Assembly: GCA_046329815.1 (NCBI GenBank)
Contig: JAXLTY010000001.1
Location: 372,001-436,000 of the forward strand
Direction: 5' to 3'
From: JADJSS01 sp046329815
GTDB lineage: Bacteria; Bacteroidota; Bacteroidia; Chitinophagales; JADIYW01
Length of the DNA: 64,000 bases
Shown: positions 33,340-42,545 of the stretch, in pieces
Numbering within the stretch: position 1 is the first letter of the stretch
How the letters are laid out: each line of letters opens with the position of its first letter
Made by a program: the position numbers and the translations under genes
The notes under the pieces: model-generated
The model's input: only the letters and a program-made list of their open reading frames with translations
Told to the model about the DNA's origin: nothing
Databases searched by the model: none

Positions 33340-36300
33340 TCAATCGAAATCTAAATCCAGCGCCAAACCTCTTAACTCGTGTACTAACACATTGAATGAT
33401 TCAGGAATACCAGGTGTCGGCAAGTTGTCGCCTTTCACAATCGCTTCATACGCTTTTGCTCTACCTTGAATATCATCTGATTTCACTGTTAATAATTCCT
33501 GTAATATATTAGCAGCACCGTATGCTTCGAGTGCCCAAACTTCCATCTCACCTAAACGCTGACCACCGAATTGTGCTTTACCACCAAGCGGTTGCTGTGT
33601 AATCAATGAGTAAGGTCCGATGGAACGAGCATGCATCTTATCATCCACCATGTGTGATAATTTGATGATATAGATAACACCTACGGTTGTTTTTTGGTCG
33701 AAACGTTGTCCTGTTTCACCATCGTATAAATAGGTTGAGCCCAAACGTGGCAAGCCGGCTTGTTCAATGTATTCTTCGATTTGGTCAACGTGTGCGCCAT
33801 CGAAAATTGGTGTAGAGAATTTCACACCTAGTTCTTTTCCTGCCCAACCTAATACCGTTTCGTAGATCTGACCGATATTCATACGCGATGGTACACCTAA
33901 CGGATTCAATACTACGTCAACCGGTGTTCCGTCTTCTAAGAACGGCATATCTTCTGCACGAACGATTTTAGATACGATACCTTTATTTCCGTGACGACCA
34001 GCCATTTTATCACCTACTCTTAACTTACGTTTTTGAGCGATATATACTTTAGCTAATTTCAATACACCTGATGGTAACTCGTCACCAACTGTGATTGCAT
34101 ATTTATCGCGTAAGAATCGGCCTTTTTCTTCGTTGAAACGAATGTTGAAGTTATGGATTAATCGTTTGATCAATTCATTGGTTTCTTCTTCTTTCGTCCA
34201 ATCAGAAGTATCTAAGTTTTGGTAGTTCAAACCGCCTAATAATTTCTCAGAGAATTTAGTACCTTTTGGAACCGCTTCTTCACCGAAAATATTTTTGATA
34301 CCTGCAGTTGTTTTTCCGCCAACTAATTGTAATAATTTATCTACCAAAACTCGTTTGATATCTTCTAGGTTTTGTAAATGCACTTTTTCAGCACGCTCTA
34401 ATTCCGCTTTTTCGCGAACTTTAGAGTTCTTATCTTTTTTAGCTTTTTGGAATAGTTTAGTGCTTACTATAATACCTTCAGTTGATGGTGGCGCTTTGAA
34501 TGAAGCATCTTTTACATCACCTGCTTTATCACCAAAGATAGCGCGTAATAATTTTTCTTCCGGTGTCGGATCTGTTTCACCTTTTGGTGTAATTTTTCCG
34601 ATTAAAATATCACCTTCTTTGATTTTCGCGCCCACACGAATGATACCGTTCTCATCTAAATTACGCGTAGCATCTTCACTAACGTTTGGAATATCATTCG
34701 TCAATTCTTCTTCACCTAATTTAGTATCGCGCACGTCCATTTCATATTCTTCAATATGGATAGATGTGAAGATATCATCACGCACCACTTTCTCATTAAT
34801 TACGATAGCATCCTCGAAATTGAAACCTTTCCAAGGCATGAATGCAACCAACAAGTTTTTACCTAATGCTAATTCGCCATTTTGTGTAGCATAACCTTCG
34901 CACAAGATTTGGCCTTTCACTACTTTCTCGCCTTTACGAACAATTGGTCGCAAGTTGATACAAGTTGCCTGATTCGTACGTGCATATTTTGTTAGTTTAT
35001 ACACTTTCACGTCATCATCAAAACTTACTAATTTTTCATTTTCAGTTCTGTCATAACGAATACGAATTTCGTTAGCATCCACATATTCAACAACACCTGA
35101 ACGCTCTGCATTAATCAATACGTTAGAATCCTGTGCAACACGCGCTTCGATACCTGTACCAACGATAGGCGCTTCGCAACGCATCAACGGCACTGCCTGA
35201 CGCTGCATGTTCGAGCCCATCAATGCACGGTTCGCGTCATCATTTTCCAGGAACGGAATTAATGAAGCAGAAACACCAACGATTTGATTTGGCGCCACGT
35301 CCATATTTTGTACGTTTTGCATTTCTTCGCTGTCTGTATCTAAGATTGGGAAATCACCTTGGAAACGGCATTTCACTTTTTTATCTACAAAACCACCTTT
35401 GTCATCTAATAATACATTAGACTGAGCAATCGTTCTTTCGTCTTCTTCTTCAGCAGAAAGATACTCTACTTTATTTTCAACTTTTCCTTTTCCTACTTTT
35501 CTGTATGGTGTCTCGATGAAACCCATTTCATTCACTTTTGCATGTACGCAAAGTGTTGAAATCAAACCGATATTCGGTCCTTCCGGTGTTTCGATCGTAC
35601 ATAAACGGCCATAGTGTGAGTAGTGAACGTCACGCACCTCGAAACCAGCTCTTTCACGCGATAAACCACCAGGTCCAAGTGCAGAAATACGACGTTTGTG
35701 CGTAATTTCTGATAATGGATTGGTTTGATCTAAGAATTGTGATAATTGCGATGTTCCGAAGAATGAGTTAATTACTGATGATAATGTTCTTGCATTGATC
35801 AAGTCGATTGGTGTGAACACTTCGTTATCACGAACGTTCATACGTTCACGAATAGTACGAGCCATACGCGCCAAACCAACACCGAACTGAGCAAATAATT
35901 GTTCGCCAACTGTTTTCACACGACGGTTGCTCAAGTGGTCGATATCATCGATCTCTGCTTTTTGGTTTACTAATTTGATTAAGTATTTAACGATAGAAAC
36001 AATATCTTCTTTGTTTAACACCATGTTTTTAGCATCAATGTCTAAACCTAATTTTTTATTGATTTTGTAACGACCTACCAAACCTAAATCGTAACGTTTA
36101 TCAGAAAAGAATAATTTCTCGATAATGCCACGTGCTGTATCATCATCCGGTGGATCTGAACCACGCAATTGACGATAGATATGTTGCAACGCTTCAATTT
36201 CTGAGTTTGAAGTATCTTTTTGCAACGTGTTAAATATGATAGAGTAGTCTTCTTCTGTTGTTTCTTTTTGTAAGATGATGGTTTTAACACCGGTTTCTAA

Positions 36301-37176
36301 AATCAACTGAATGTTGTCTTCATCTAAATAGGTATCACGCTCTAAGATCACTTCATTACGCTCAATAGAAACCACCTCACCTGTATCTTCATCTACGAAA
36401 TCTTCCATCCATGATTTTAATACACGCGCAGCTAATCTTCTGCCGATATGTTTTTCGAGTGATTTTTTATTCACTTCAATTTCGTCAGAAAGACCAAATA
36501 ATTTCAAAATGTCTTTATCTGAATCGAAACCGATGGCACGCAATAACGTTGTTACCGGGAATTTTTTCTTACGGTCAATGTAAGCATACATCACATTGTT
36601 GATGTCTGTTGCAAATTCCATCCAGGCACCTTTGAAAGGAATAACTCTTGCAGAGAAAATTTTTGTTCCGTTCGGATGGTAACTCATACCGAAGAAAACG
36701 CCTGGTGAACGGTGTAACTGAGAAACAATTACACGCTCAGAACCATTGATAATAAAGGTTCCTTTGTCCGTCATATACGGAAGATTTCCTAAGAATACAT
36801 CTTGTACGATGGTTTGGAAATCGATATGCTCTTCATCATTACATGATAAGCGCAATTTTGCTTTTAACGGCACACTGTACGTCAAACCACGTTCGATACA
36901 CTCATCAACGGTGTATCTTGGCGGATCGACATAGTAATCCAAAAATTCTAACAAGAAAATATTTCTTGCATCAGAAATTGGAAAATTTTCTGCGAACACT
37001 TTCCACAAACCTTCTTTCGAACGTTTGTCCGGTGTGGTTTCCAATTGTAAGAATTCCTGGAAAGATTTTACCTGAATATCCAATAAGTTTGGATATTCAT
37101 AAGGATGGCTAATTTTAGAGAAGTTAATTCTTCCTGTTGTAGTTAAGCCTGTAGTTTTATCTGTTTTTTTTGACAT
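33340..37176 (-). CDS. rpoB: RNA polymerase beta subunit
   Basis: A 1278-residue beta subunit. The rifampicin pocket reads FFGTSQLSQFLDQTNPLSEITHKRRISALGPGG in consecutive pieces, with wild-type residues D, H, R and S in the usual positions. Downstream motifs include GDKMAGRHGNKG and the C-terminal clamp segment GGKAQFGGQRLGEMEVWALEAYGA. The ATG at 37176 (MSKKTDKTTG) is used; the longer GTG start at 37218 lies in the terminator-like hairpin before the gene. Confidence 0.99.
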   Translation of the reverse strand: MSKKTDKTTGLTTTGRINFSKISHPYEYPNLLDIQVKSFQEFLQLETTPDKRSKEGLWKVFAENFPISDARNIFLLEFLDYYVDPPRYTVDECIERGLTYSVPLKAKLRLSCNDEEHIDFQTIVQDVFLGNLPYMTDKGTFIINGSERVIVSQLHRSPGVFFGMSYHPNGTKIFSARVIPFKGAWMEFATDINNVMYAYIDRKKKFPVTTLLRAIGFDSDKDILKLFGLSDEIEVNKKSLEKHIGRRLAARVLKSWMEDFVDEDTGEVVSIERNEVILERDTYLDEDNIQLILETGVKTIILQKETTEEDYSIIFNTLQKDTSNSEIEALQHIYRQLRGSDPPDDDTARGIIEKLFFSDKRYDLGLVGRYKINKKLGLDIDAKNMVLNKEDIVSIVKYLIKLVNQKAEIDDIDHLSNRRVKTVGEQLFAQFGVGLARMARTIRERMNVRDNEVFTPIDLINARTLSSVINSFFGTSQLSQFLDQTNPLSEITHKRRISALGPGGLSRERAGFEVRDVHYSHYGRLCTIETPEGPNIGLISTLCVHAKVNEMGFIETPYRKVGKGKVENKVEYLSAEEEDERTIAQSNVLLDDKGGFVDKKVKCRFQGDFPILDTDSEEMQNVQNMDVAPNQIVGVSASLIPFLENDDANRALMGSNMQRQAVPLMRCEAPIVGTGIEARVAQDSNVLINAERSGVVEYVDANEIRIRYDRTENEKLVSFDDDVKVYKLTKYARTNQATCINLRPIVRKGEKVVKGQILCEGYATQNGELALGKNLLVAFMPWKGFNFEDAIVINEKVVRDDIFTSIHIEEYEMDVRDTKLGEEELTNDIPNVSEDATRNLDENGIIRVGAKIKEGDILIGKITPKGETDPTPEEKLLRAIFGDKAGDVKDASFKAPPSTEGIIVSTKLFQKAKKDKNSKVREKAELERAEKVHLQNLEDIKRVLVDKLLQLVGGKTTAGIKNIFGEEAVPKGTKFSEKLLGGLNYQNLDTSDWTKEEETNELIKRLIHNFNIRFNEEKGRFLRDKYAITVGDELPSGVLKLAKVYIAQKRKLRVGDKMAGRHGNKGIVSKIVRAEDMPFLEDGTPVDVVLNPLGVPSRMNIGQIYETVLGWAGKELGVKFSTPIFDGAHVDQIEEYIEQAGLPRLGSTYLYDGETGQRFDQKTTVGVIYIIKLSHMVDDKMHARSIGPYSLITQQPLGGKAQFGGQRLGEMEVWALEAYGAANILQELLTVKSDDIQGRAKAYEAIVKGDNLPTPGIPESFNVLVHELRGLALDLDFD

Positions 37177-37208
37177 CCAAAGAAAATTAAAATTAGTAAA
37201 AACACTAA

Positions 37209-37246
37209 AAAGTGCCACGATAGCAAAAGAAGCTATCGGACACTTT
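37209..37246 (-). terminator. Terminator-like hairpin between rplL and rpoB
   Basis: CGATAGC/GCTATCG inner stem (7 bp) and an outer AAAGTG/CACTTT stem with a small internal loop, followed leftward by TTTTAGTG. It lies 21 bases past the rplL stop and 33 bases before rpoB. It probably attenuates rather than stops transcription, setting the ratio of ribosomal protein to polymerase mRNA as in other bacteria. Confidence 0.65.
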
Positions 37247-37267
37247 AACTATTTGATTTTGAATTGA

Positions 37268-37648
37268 TTATTTCAACTCAACACCAGCTCCAGCTTCTTC
37301 TAACTTAGCTTTGATTGACTCAGCTTCGTCTTTAGAAACGCCTTCTTTGATTGGTTTTGGTGCACCATCTACTAAATCTTTAGCTTCTTTCAAGCCAAGA
37401 CCTGTAATTTCTTTCACTACTTTCACCACGCCTAATTTTTGAGCGCCACCATCTTTCAAGATAACGTCAAAAGATGTTTTTTCTTCAGCAGCAGCACCAG
37501 CGCCAGCGCCACCAGCAGGAGCAGCAACCGCCACTGCAGCAGCAGCCGGTTCGATTCCATACTCAGATTTTAAAATGTCAGCCAGTTCATTAACTTCTTT
37601 TACTGTTAAGTTTACTAGTTGCTCTGCAAATGCTTTAATATCAGCCAT
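37268..37648 (-). CDS. rplL: 50S ribosomal protein L7/L12
   Basis: A 126-residue stalk protein: N-terminal dimerisation domain (1-38), A/G-rich hinge (AAAAVAVAAPAGGAGAGAAAEE in pieces) and globular C-terminal domain with TGLGLKEAKDLVDGAPKPIKEG, which recruits translation factor GTPases. 32 bases after rplJ. Confidence 0.98.
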   Translation of the reverse strand: MADIKAFAEQLVNLTVKEVNELADILKSEYGIEPAAAAVAVAAPAGGAGAGAAAEEKTSFDVILKDGGAQKLGVVKVVKEITGLGLKEAKDLVDGAPKPIKEGVSKDEAESIKAKLEEAGAGVELK

Positions 37649-37680
37649 TGTTTAAAAATTTTAAAGTTATTAATATTATT

Positions 37681-38199
37681 TTATCTTTCTTGTAATGTTT
37701 TAACGATTCCTGCTAACTTGCCTCCACTTGATTTTAATGCAGAGATTACGTTTTTAGCCGGTGATTGTAATAAACCGATTAAGTCGCCGATTAATTCTTC
37801 TTTAGATTTAACGTTAACCAATGCTTCTAGCTGATTTTCGCCGATGTAAACAGCTGAATCGATATAAGCAGCTTTTAAGGCCGGTTTTTTAATATCGCCT
37901 GTGCGGAATTGTTTAATTACTTTAGCAGGTAAATTACCGGTTTCTGTGAACATGATAGCAGTAGGTCCGTGTAAAACAGGATCTAAATCATCAGAAAATT
38001 TTCCACCAGCAACTAATGCTTTTTTAATTAACGTGTTTTTGGCAACTTGCAATTGAATGCCTTTTTCGAAGCAGATTCTTCTTAATTTATTGATATTTTC
38101 TACTGTTAAACCTGAAGTATCAGTAAAATAGAAAAAGTTAGAATTAGAGAACTGTTCCGTTAAACTATCAATGCTTGCCTGTTTTTCTGTTTTAGTCAT
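37681..38199 (-). CDS. rplJ: 50S ribosomal protein L10
   Basis: A 172-residue stalk base protein (FYFTDTSGLTVENINKLRRIC; KNTLIKKAL; SALKSSGGKLAGIVKTL). It anchors L7/L12 dimers to the 50S subunit through its C-terminal helix. 23 bases after rplA, in the standard order. Confidence 0.97.
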   Translation of the reverse strand: MTKTEKQASIDSLTEQFSNSNFFYFTDTSGLTVENINKLRRICFEKGIQLQVAKNTLIKKALVAGGKFSDDLDPVLHGPTAIMFTETGNLPAKVIKQFRTGDIKKPALKAAYIDSAVYIGENQLEALVNVKSKEELIGDLIGLLQSPAKNVISALKSSGGKLAGIVKTLQER

Positions 38200-38222
38200 T
38201 TTCTTGCCTTTTACAAAAATTA

Positions 38223-38918
38223 TTAAATACCAGGAATGCTTTTTACGTCAACTTCAATAGAAGGACTCATTGTTGTAGCCAAGAAGATGCTTTTGAAATA
38301 AATTCCTTTTGCGGAAGATGGTTTCAAACGAGCTAAAGTGCTAACCATTTCTTTTGCGTTATCAAACAATTGGTTTGAATTAAAAGAAACACGACCAACA
38401 GATGTATGGATAATTCCAAATTTGTCGATCTTGAAAGCGATTTTACCTTTTTTCACTTCTTTAACTGCATCCGCTACGTTTTCAGTAACAGTACCTGATT
38501 TTGGATTCGGCATCAAGTTACGAGGTCCTAATATTTTACCTAAACGACCTAATTTTGGCATTACACTTGGTGTAGAGATAATCACATCGATATCTGTCCA
38601 GCCACCTGCAATTTTTTCCAAGTACTCGTCTAAGCCAGCATAATCAGCACCAGCATCTTTAGCTTCTTTTTCTTTTTCAGCAGGACATAACACCAACACC
38701 GTTTTAGTTTTACCTGTTCCGTGTGGTAAGCTAACCGTGCCACGCAATGCCTGGTCTGGTTTACGCGGATCCACGCCTAAACGTACGTGTACATCTACAG
38801 ATGCATCGAATTTAGTCGTGTTGATTTCTTTAACTAATGCTGCTGCTTGTTCTAATGAATAGAGTTTGCCTTTTTCAATTTTGCCGTCAACGGCTTTTCT
38901 TCTTTTAACAACTTTCAT
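38223..38918 (-). CDS. rplA: 50S ribosomal protein L1
   Basis: A 231-residue protein with the L1 signature (FDASVDVHVRLGVDPRKPDQALRG; LGPRNLMPNPKSGTV). It forms the L1 stalk at the E site; in E. coli it also represses the rplKA message, and this may apply here. 64 bases after rplK. Confidence 0.98.
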   Translation of the reverse strand: MKVVKRRKAVDGKIEKGKLYSLEQAAALVKEINTTKFDASVDVHVRLGVDPRKPDQALRGTVSLPHGTGKTKTVLVLCPAEKEKEAKDAGADYAGLDEYLEKIAGGWTDIDVIISTPSVMPKLGRLGKILGPRNLMPNPKSGTVTENVADAVKEVKKGKIAFKIDKFGIIHTSVGRVSFNSNQLFDNAKEMVSTLARLKPSSAKGIYFKSIFLATTMSPSIEVDVKSIPGI

Positions 38919-38982
38919 TTTTGTTAGTTTTTAATGAGATAATAGCGTTTCAAATTGAGTGAAACTCTCTCAGCCTAATTGC

Positions 38983-39426
38983 TTAAGCTTGGAATGGTGA
39001 GTCACCCGTAACAGTGATACCCATACTTCTTGCAGTTCCTGCCACCATTGACATAGCTGATTTTACTGTGAAACAGTTTAAATCCGGCATTTTGATTTCT
39101 GCAATTTCTTTCACCTGATCCCAAGAAACCGACCCTACTTTATTACGGTTAGGTATTTTAGAGCCTTGTTTGACTTTAGAATACTCTAATAATAAAGCGG
39201 AAGCAGGTGGCGTCTTAATGACGAACGTGAATGATTTATCTTTGTAAACCGTGATTACACACGGTAAAATTTTACCTTGTTTATCCTGAGTTGCAGCGTT
39301 GAACTGTTTGCAAAATTCCATAATGTTCACACCTTTAGAACCTAATGCAGGTCCGATTGGTGGTGCCGGATTTGCTTGTCCGCCTTTTACTTGCAGCTTT
39401 ATAAACGTTTCGATTTCCTTTGCCAT
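38983..39426 (-). CDS. rplK: 50S ribosomal protein L11
   Basis: A 147-residue protein (FIKLQVKGGQANPAPPIGPALGSKGVNIMEFCKQFN; C-terminal AGTARSMGITV). It forms the GTPase-associated centre with 23S rRNA and takes part in RelA activation and thiostrepton binding. 3 bases after nusG. Confidence 0.98.
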   Translation of the reverse strand: MAKEIETFIKLQVKGGQANPAPPIGPALGSKGVNIMEFCKQFNAATQDKQGKILPCVITVYKDKSFTFVIKTPPASALLLEYSKVKQGSKIPNRNKVGSVSWDQVKEIAEIKMPDLNCFTVKSAMSMVAGTARSMGITVTGDSPFQA

Positions 39427-39429
39427 TTC

Positions 39430-39975
39430 TTATTGTTTTTCTACTTGCATAAAATTTAACTCCACTGGAGTTTTTCTTCCAAATATTTTTACGACTACGC
39501 GTAATTTCTTTTTGTCTTCCATTATTTCTTCAATAGTACCAGTAAAGTCGTTAAATGGTCCGTCTGTGATTTTTACATCTTCACCAACCAAGAATGGTTC
39601 GCTTGTTGTGCCACCTACTTCTTCTAATTCATCTACCTTACCTAAGATTCTATTTACTTCCGCTTTTTTTAATGGAATTGGTTTATTTCTTTCGATAAAA
39701 CTAATTACGTTGGTCATATTTTGAAGGTGAAGAACGATATCTCCATTAAATTTTGCTGAAACTGCCTCCAACATCAAATAACCTGGAAAAAAGTTTTTTT
39801 CGTGGATCACTTTTTTACCGCCTTTTAGTTTATACACTTTCTCAGTAGGCACAATTACCTGTGTAATAATTTCAGACCATCCGGAAAGTTTTATTTCTTT
39901 CTCGATGGTTTCGCGTAGTTTTTTTTCCTTACCGCTAATTACCCTTAATACGTACCACTTTTTTTCGTCTGACAT
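39430..39975 (-). CDS. nusG: Transcription termination/antitermination factor NusG
   Basis: A 181-residue NusG: NGN domain (KKWYVLRVISGKEKKLRETIEKE; PGYLMLEA) and C-terminal KOW domain (VGEDVKITDGPFNDFTGTIEEI). It binds the RNA polymerase clamp and links it to Rho or ribosomal S10. Located 51 bases after secE. Confidence 0.97.
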   Translation of the reverse strand: MSDEKKWYVLRVISGKEKKLRETIEKEIKLSGWSEIITQVIVPTEKVYKLKGGKKVIHEKNFFPGYLMLEAVSAKFNGDIVLHLQNMTNVISFIERNKPIPLKKAEVNRILGKVDELEEVGGTTSEPFLVGEDVKITDGPFNDFTGTIEEIMEDKKKLRVVVKIFGRKTPVELNFMQVEKQ

Positions 39976-40026
39976 TTTGTAAATTCTAAAAGGTTCTACT
40001 TATTTAACCCAATTTTGGAAATTGAT

Positions 40027-40227
40027 TTAATTTCCAGTCAATTTATAGATAATATCACTGAATATCAGTTTTGAAATGATATCCATTATGCCTATTATAA
40101 AAGCAATAATAACAGCGGCTACAGCTACGATAGCAGCATTTGCCTGTAAATCTTTCCAAGTTGGCCACGTTACTTTTGTAGTCAATTCTTCGTAAGATGC
40201 TTGTAGATATGCTATAATACTATCCAT
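40027..40227 (-). CDS. secE: Preprotein translocase subunit SecE
   Basis: A 66-residue minimal SecE: an amphipathic helix with the conserved ELTTKVTWPTWKDLQ and one membrane span (about 32-52). It clamps SecY in the translocon. It lies just after tRNA-Trp and before nusG, its usual place. Confidence 0.96.
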   Translation of the reverse strand: MDSIIAYLQASYEELTTKVTWPTWKDLQANAAIVAVAAVIIAFIIGIMDIISKLIFSDIIYKLTGN

Positions 40228-40244
40228 TTTTAATTTTTATTTTG

Positions 40245-40315
40245 CACGGGCGGAGAGATTCGAACTCCCATCAGCGGTTTTGGAGACCGACATTCTACCC
40301 TTGAACTACGCCCGT
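40245..40315 (-). tRNA. tRNA-Trp (CCA)
   Basis: 71-nt cloverleaf; the acceptor stem ACGGGCG/CGCCCGT pairs fully and the anticodon loop is CTCCAAA. The discriminator is G. It sits between tuf and secE, as in E. coli. Confidence 0.95.
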
Positions 40316-40375
40316 CTAAAAAGCCATTAGTCACTCATCTTATTAAATGACTAATGACTAATGACGGTTATTTTA

Positions 40376-41563
40376 TTATTTTAAAATTTCAGTTACCTGA
40401 CCAGCACCTACTGTTCTGCCACCTTCACGGATAGCGAATTTCAATCCTTTCTCTAATGCAACAGGGTAAATTAATTTTACTGTCAAAGTTACATTATCAC
40501 CAGGCATAACCATTTCAACACCAGCAGGTAATTCGATCTCACCTGTAACGTCTGTTGTTCTTAAGTAGAACTGAGGACGATATTTGTTGAAGAATGGAGT
40601 GTGACGACCACCTTCATCTTTAGATAAGATATACACCTCACATTTGAATTCAGTATGTGGTGTTACAGAACCAGGTTTGCAGATAACCATACCACGTTTG
40701 ATATCAGTTTTCTCAATACCACGTAACAAGATACCTACGTTTTCACCAGCTTCACCAATGTCTAAGATTTTACGGAACATCTCAACACCTGTACATGTAG
40801 ATGTCATTGATTTTTCCTGTAAACCTACGATCTCAACCGGCTCACCCGTTTTAACAACACCTCTTTCTATACGACCTGTAGCAACTGTACCACGACCTGT
40901 GATAGAGAATACATCTTCCACCGGTAATAAGAAAGGTTGGTCAATTGGACGTGTTGGTAATGGAACCCACTCATCAACAGCTTTCATTAACGCTTCAATT
41001 TGTGCAATACCTTCAGCATCATCTTGTAATGCTTTGATAGCAGAACCTTGGATAATTGGTGTATTATCGCCGTCAAAACCACGACGCGTTAATTCTTCAC
41101 GGATATCCATCTCAACTAATTCTAATAGTTCCGGATCATCTACCAAGTCAACTTTATTCATGAAAACCACCATACGCGGTACACCTACTTGTGCAGCTAA
41201 TAAGATGTGCTCTTTAGTTTGTGGCATCGGACCATCGGTAGAAGCAACTACTAAGATAGCGCCATCCATTTGAGCAGCACCTGTGATCATATTTTTGATA
41301 TAATCGGCGTGACCAGGACAGTCAACGTGTGCATAGTGACGGCTCTCTGTTTGATATTCTACGTGAGCAGTATTAATTGTAATACCTCTTTCTTTTTCTT
41401 CCGGTGCAGCATCGATTGAATCATAATCTTTTTTCTCTGCTAAACCTTTTTTTGACAATACATACGTAATTGCAGCTGTCAAAGTAGTTTTACCGTGGTC
41501 AACGTGACCGATTGTTCCTACGTTTACGTGCGGCTTATCTTTTACAAATTTTTCCTTAGCCAT
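40376..41563 (-). CDS. tuf: Elongation factor Tu
   Basis: A 395-residue EF-Tu. G1 GHVDHGKTTL (near 19-28), G3 DCPGH, G4 NKVD and the three beta domains are complete. It carries aminoacyl-tRNA to the ribosome. It is preceded by four tRNA genes and followed by tRNA-Trp and secE, the arrangement of the E. coli tufB operon. Confidence 0.99.
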   Translation of the reverse strand: MAKEKFVKDKPHVNVGTIGHVDHGKTTLTAAITYVLSKKGLAEKKDYDSIDAAPEEKERGITINTAHVEYQTESRHYAHVDCPGHADYIKNMITGAAQMDGAILVVASTDGPMPQTKEHILLAAQVGVPRMVVFMNKVDLVDDPELLELVEMDIREELTRRGFDGDNTPIIQGSAIKALQDDAEGIAQIEALMKAVDEWVPLPTRPIDQPFLLPVEDVFSITGRGTVATGRIERGVVKTGEPVEIVGLQEKSMTSTCTGVEMFRKILDIGEAGENVGILLRGIEKTDIKRGMVICKPGSVTPHTEFKCEVYILSKDEGGRHTPFFNKYRPQFYLRTTDVTGEIELPAGVEMVMPGDNVTLTVKLIYPVALEKGLKFAIREGGRTVGAGQVTEILK

Positions 41564-41606
41564 GATTTGTTTTTTTAAATATTTTAATAATTAGTTTCCT
41601 ATTTTG

Positions 41607-41678
<72 letters not shown>

Positions 41679-41748
41679 GATAGAGTTTTCGAGGTGTGAG
41701 TGTGGAAGCAATCACTACTATCCTTCATCAAACTACATTTAAATTTGG

Positions 41749-41821
41749 AGCGGAAGACGAGGTTCGAACCCGCGACCTACAGCTTGGAAGGCTGTCGCTC
41801 TACCAGCTGAGCTACTTCCGC
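41749..41821 (-). tRNA. tRNA-Gly (TCC)
   Basis: 73-nt cloverleaf; acceptor GCGGAAG/CTTCCGC, anticodon loop CTTCCAA. The 3' discriminator U is followed by genomic CCA. Confidence 0.95.
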
Positions 41822-41914
41822 ATTGTTTATTTGAAAACCTATTGAGTATCTGTAAATTACTCTTTTCAATTTTCGATTTTAAAGAACTTTCAGATTATTT
41901 CTAATCATTTTTTG

Positions 41915-41997
41915 TGGGCAGAGAAGGATTCGAACCTACGTACTCTCGCGAGGACAGATTTACAGTCTGTTGCCTTTAACCACTCGGCCATCTACCC
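41915..41997 (-). tRNA. tRNA-Tyr (GTA)
   Basis: 83-nt class II tRNA with a long variable arm (CCTCGCGAGAGTACG region) and anticodon loop CTGTAAA; acceptor GGGTAGA/TCTGCCC with one G-U pair. Confidence 0.95.
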
Positions 41998-42078
41998 GGT
42001 AATTTCAAATACCAAAAATTAAAGGTATGTTTACACGAATCAACACCTTTTTTGCTATTTTGATTACAATTTTAATGG

Positions 42079-42152
42079 AGCCGATGGAGGGATTCGAACC
42101 CCCGACCCGCTGATTACAAATCAGCTGCTCTGGCCAACTGAGCTACATCGGC
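42079..42152 (-). tRNA. tRNA-Thr (TGT)
   Basis: 74-nt cloverleaf; acceptor GCCGATG/CATCGGC pairs fully, anticodon loop TTTGTAA, genomic CCA after the discriminator. First gene of the tRNA-tuf-rpoBC cluster. Confidence 0.95.
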
Positions 42153-42217
42153 AATTTAATTGTATGATTTACAAGAACTTATTTCCGAAACAGAATATTT
42201 CTCTTATTTTCGGAGTG

Positions 42218-42225
42218 CAAATATA
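42218..42225 (-). promoter_or_regulatory. -7 box of the tRNA-tuf cluster
   Basis: TATATTTG on the minus strand (TAnnTTTG) lies 65 bases upstream of the first tRNA. It is the only good match before the cluster. The -33 region is not a clear TTG. Confidence 0.6.
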
Positions 42226-42525
42226 CAAATTAACTTTGATTTAGTGAATGTTGTGCATAAAAATGTTTGCGGTTTAAGATAATTTAAAGTTTGAGCATTC
42301 TGTTATCTGATTCTTAGTATTTTTCAAAAAAGTAAAATACCCATCATTTGACCTATCCATTACGGTCTGCATATGTATATATATATGTGTGTGCTTTGAC
42401 ACGTCAGACAGCCTACTTTTATACTTCATATGATGTATCGGAGCATGTCATTATAGAGCGATTTATACGTTTGAACCATTTTTAAGATAAAAGCAGGAAA
42501 ACTATAGCTGGAAGAAGAGAAATCA
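42226..42525. other. Intergenic region between divergent units
   Basis: About 300 bases separating the leftward tRNA-tuf cluster from a rightward lipoprotein gene. It includes an alternating TA/TG tract near 42370-42395. I see no gene or RNA structure. Confidence 0.4.
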
Positions 42526-42533
42526 TATTTTTG
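42526..42533 (+). promoter_or_regulatory. Candidate -7 box of the lipoprotein gene
   Basis: TATTTTTG (TAnnTTTG) ends 12 bases before ATG 42546, predicting a leader of only a few bases. No clear -33 TTG. Confidence 0.45.
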
Positions 42534-42545
42534 TAGATTTGACGT

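Noticed and set aside
34295..34894. 199-codon plus-strand ORF opposite rpoB
   Set aside because: It is antisense to conserved rpoB sequence and serine-rich as expected for the reverse frame; the same holds for the other long ORFs opposite rpoC, tuf, rplA and the 1925-residue gene.
42360..42400. Alternating TA/TG tract as a regulatory or Z-DNA element
   Set aside because: Too short and irregular to support a function; probably ordinary AT-rich intergenic sequence.
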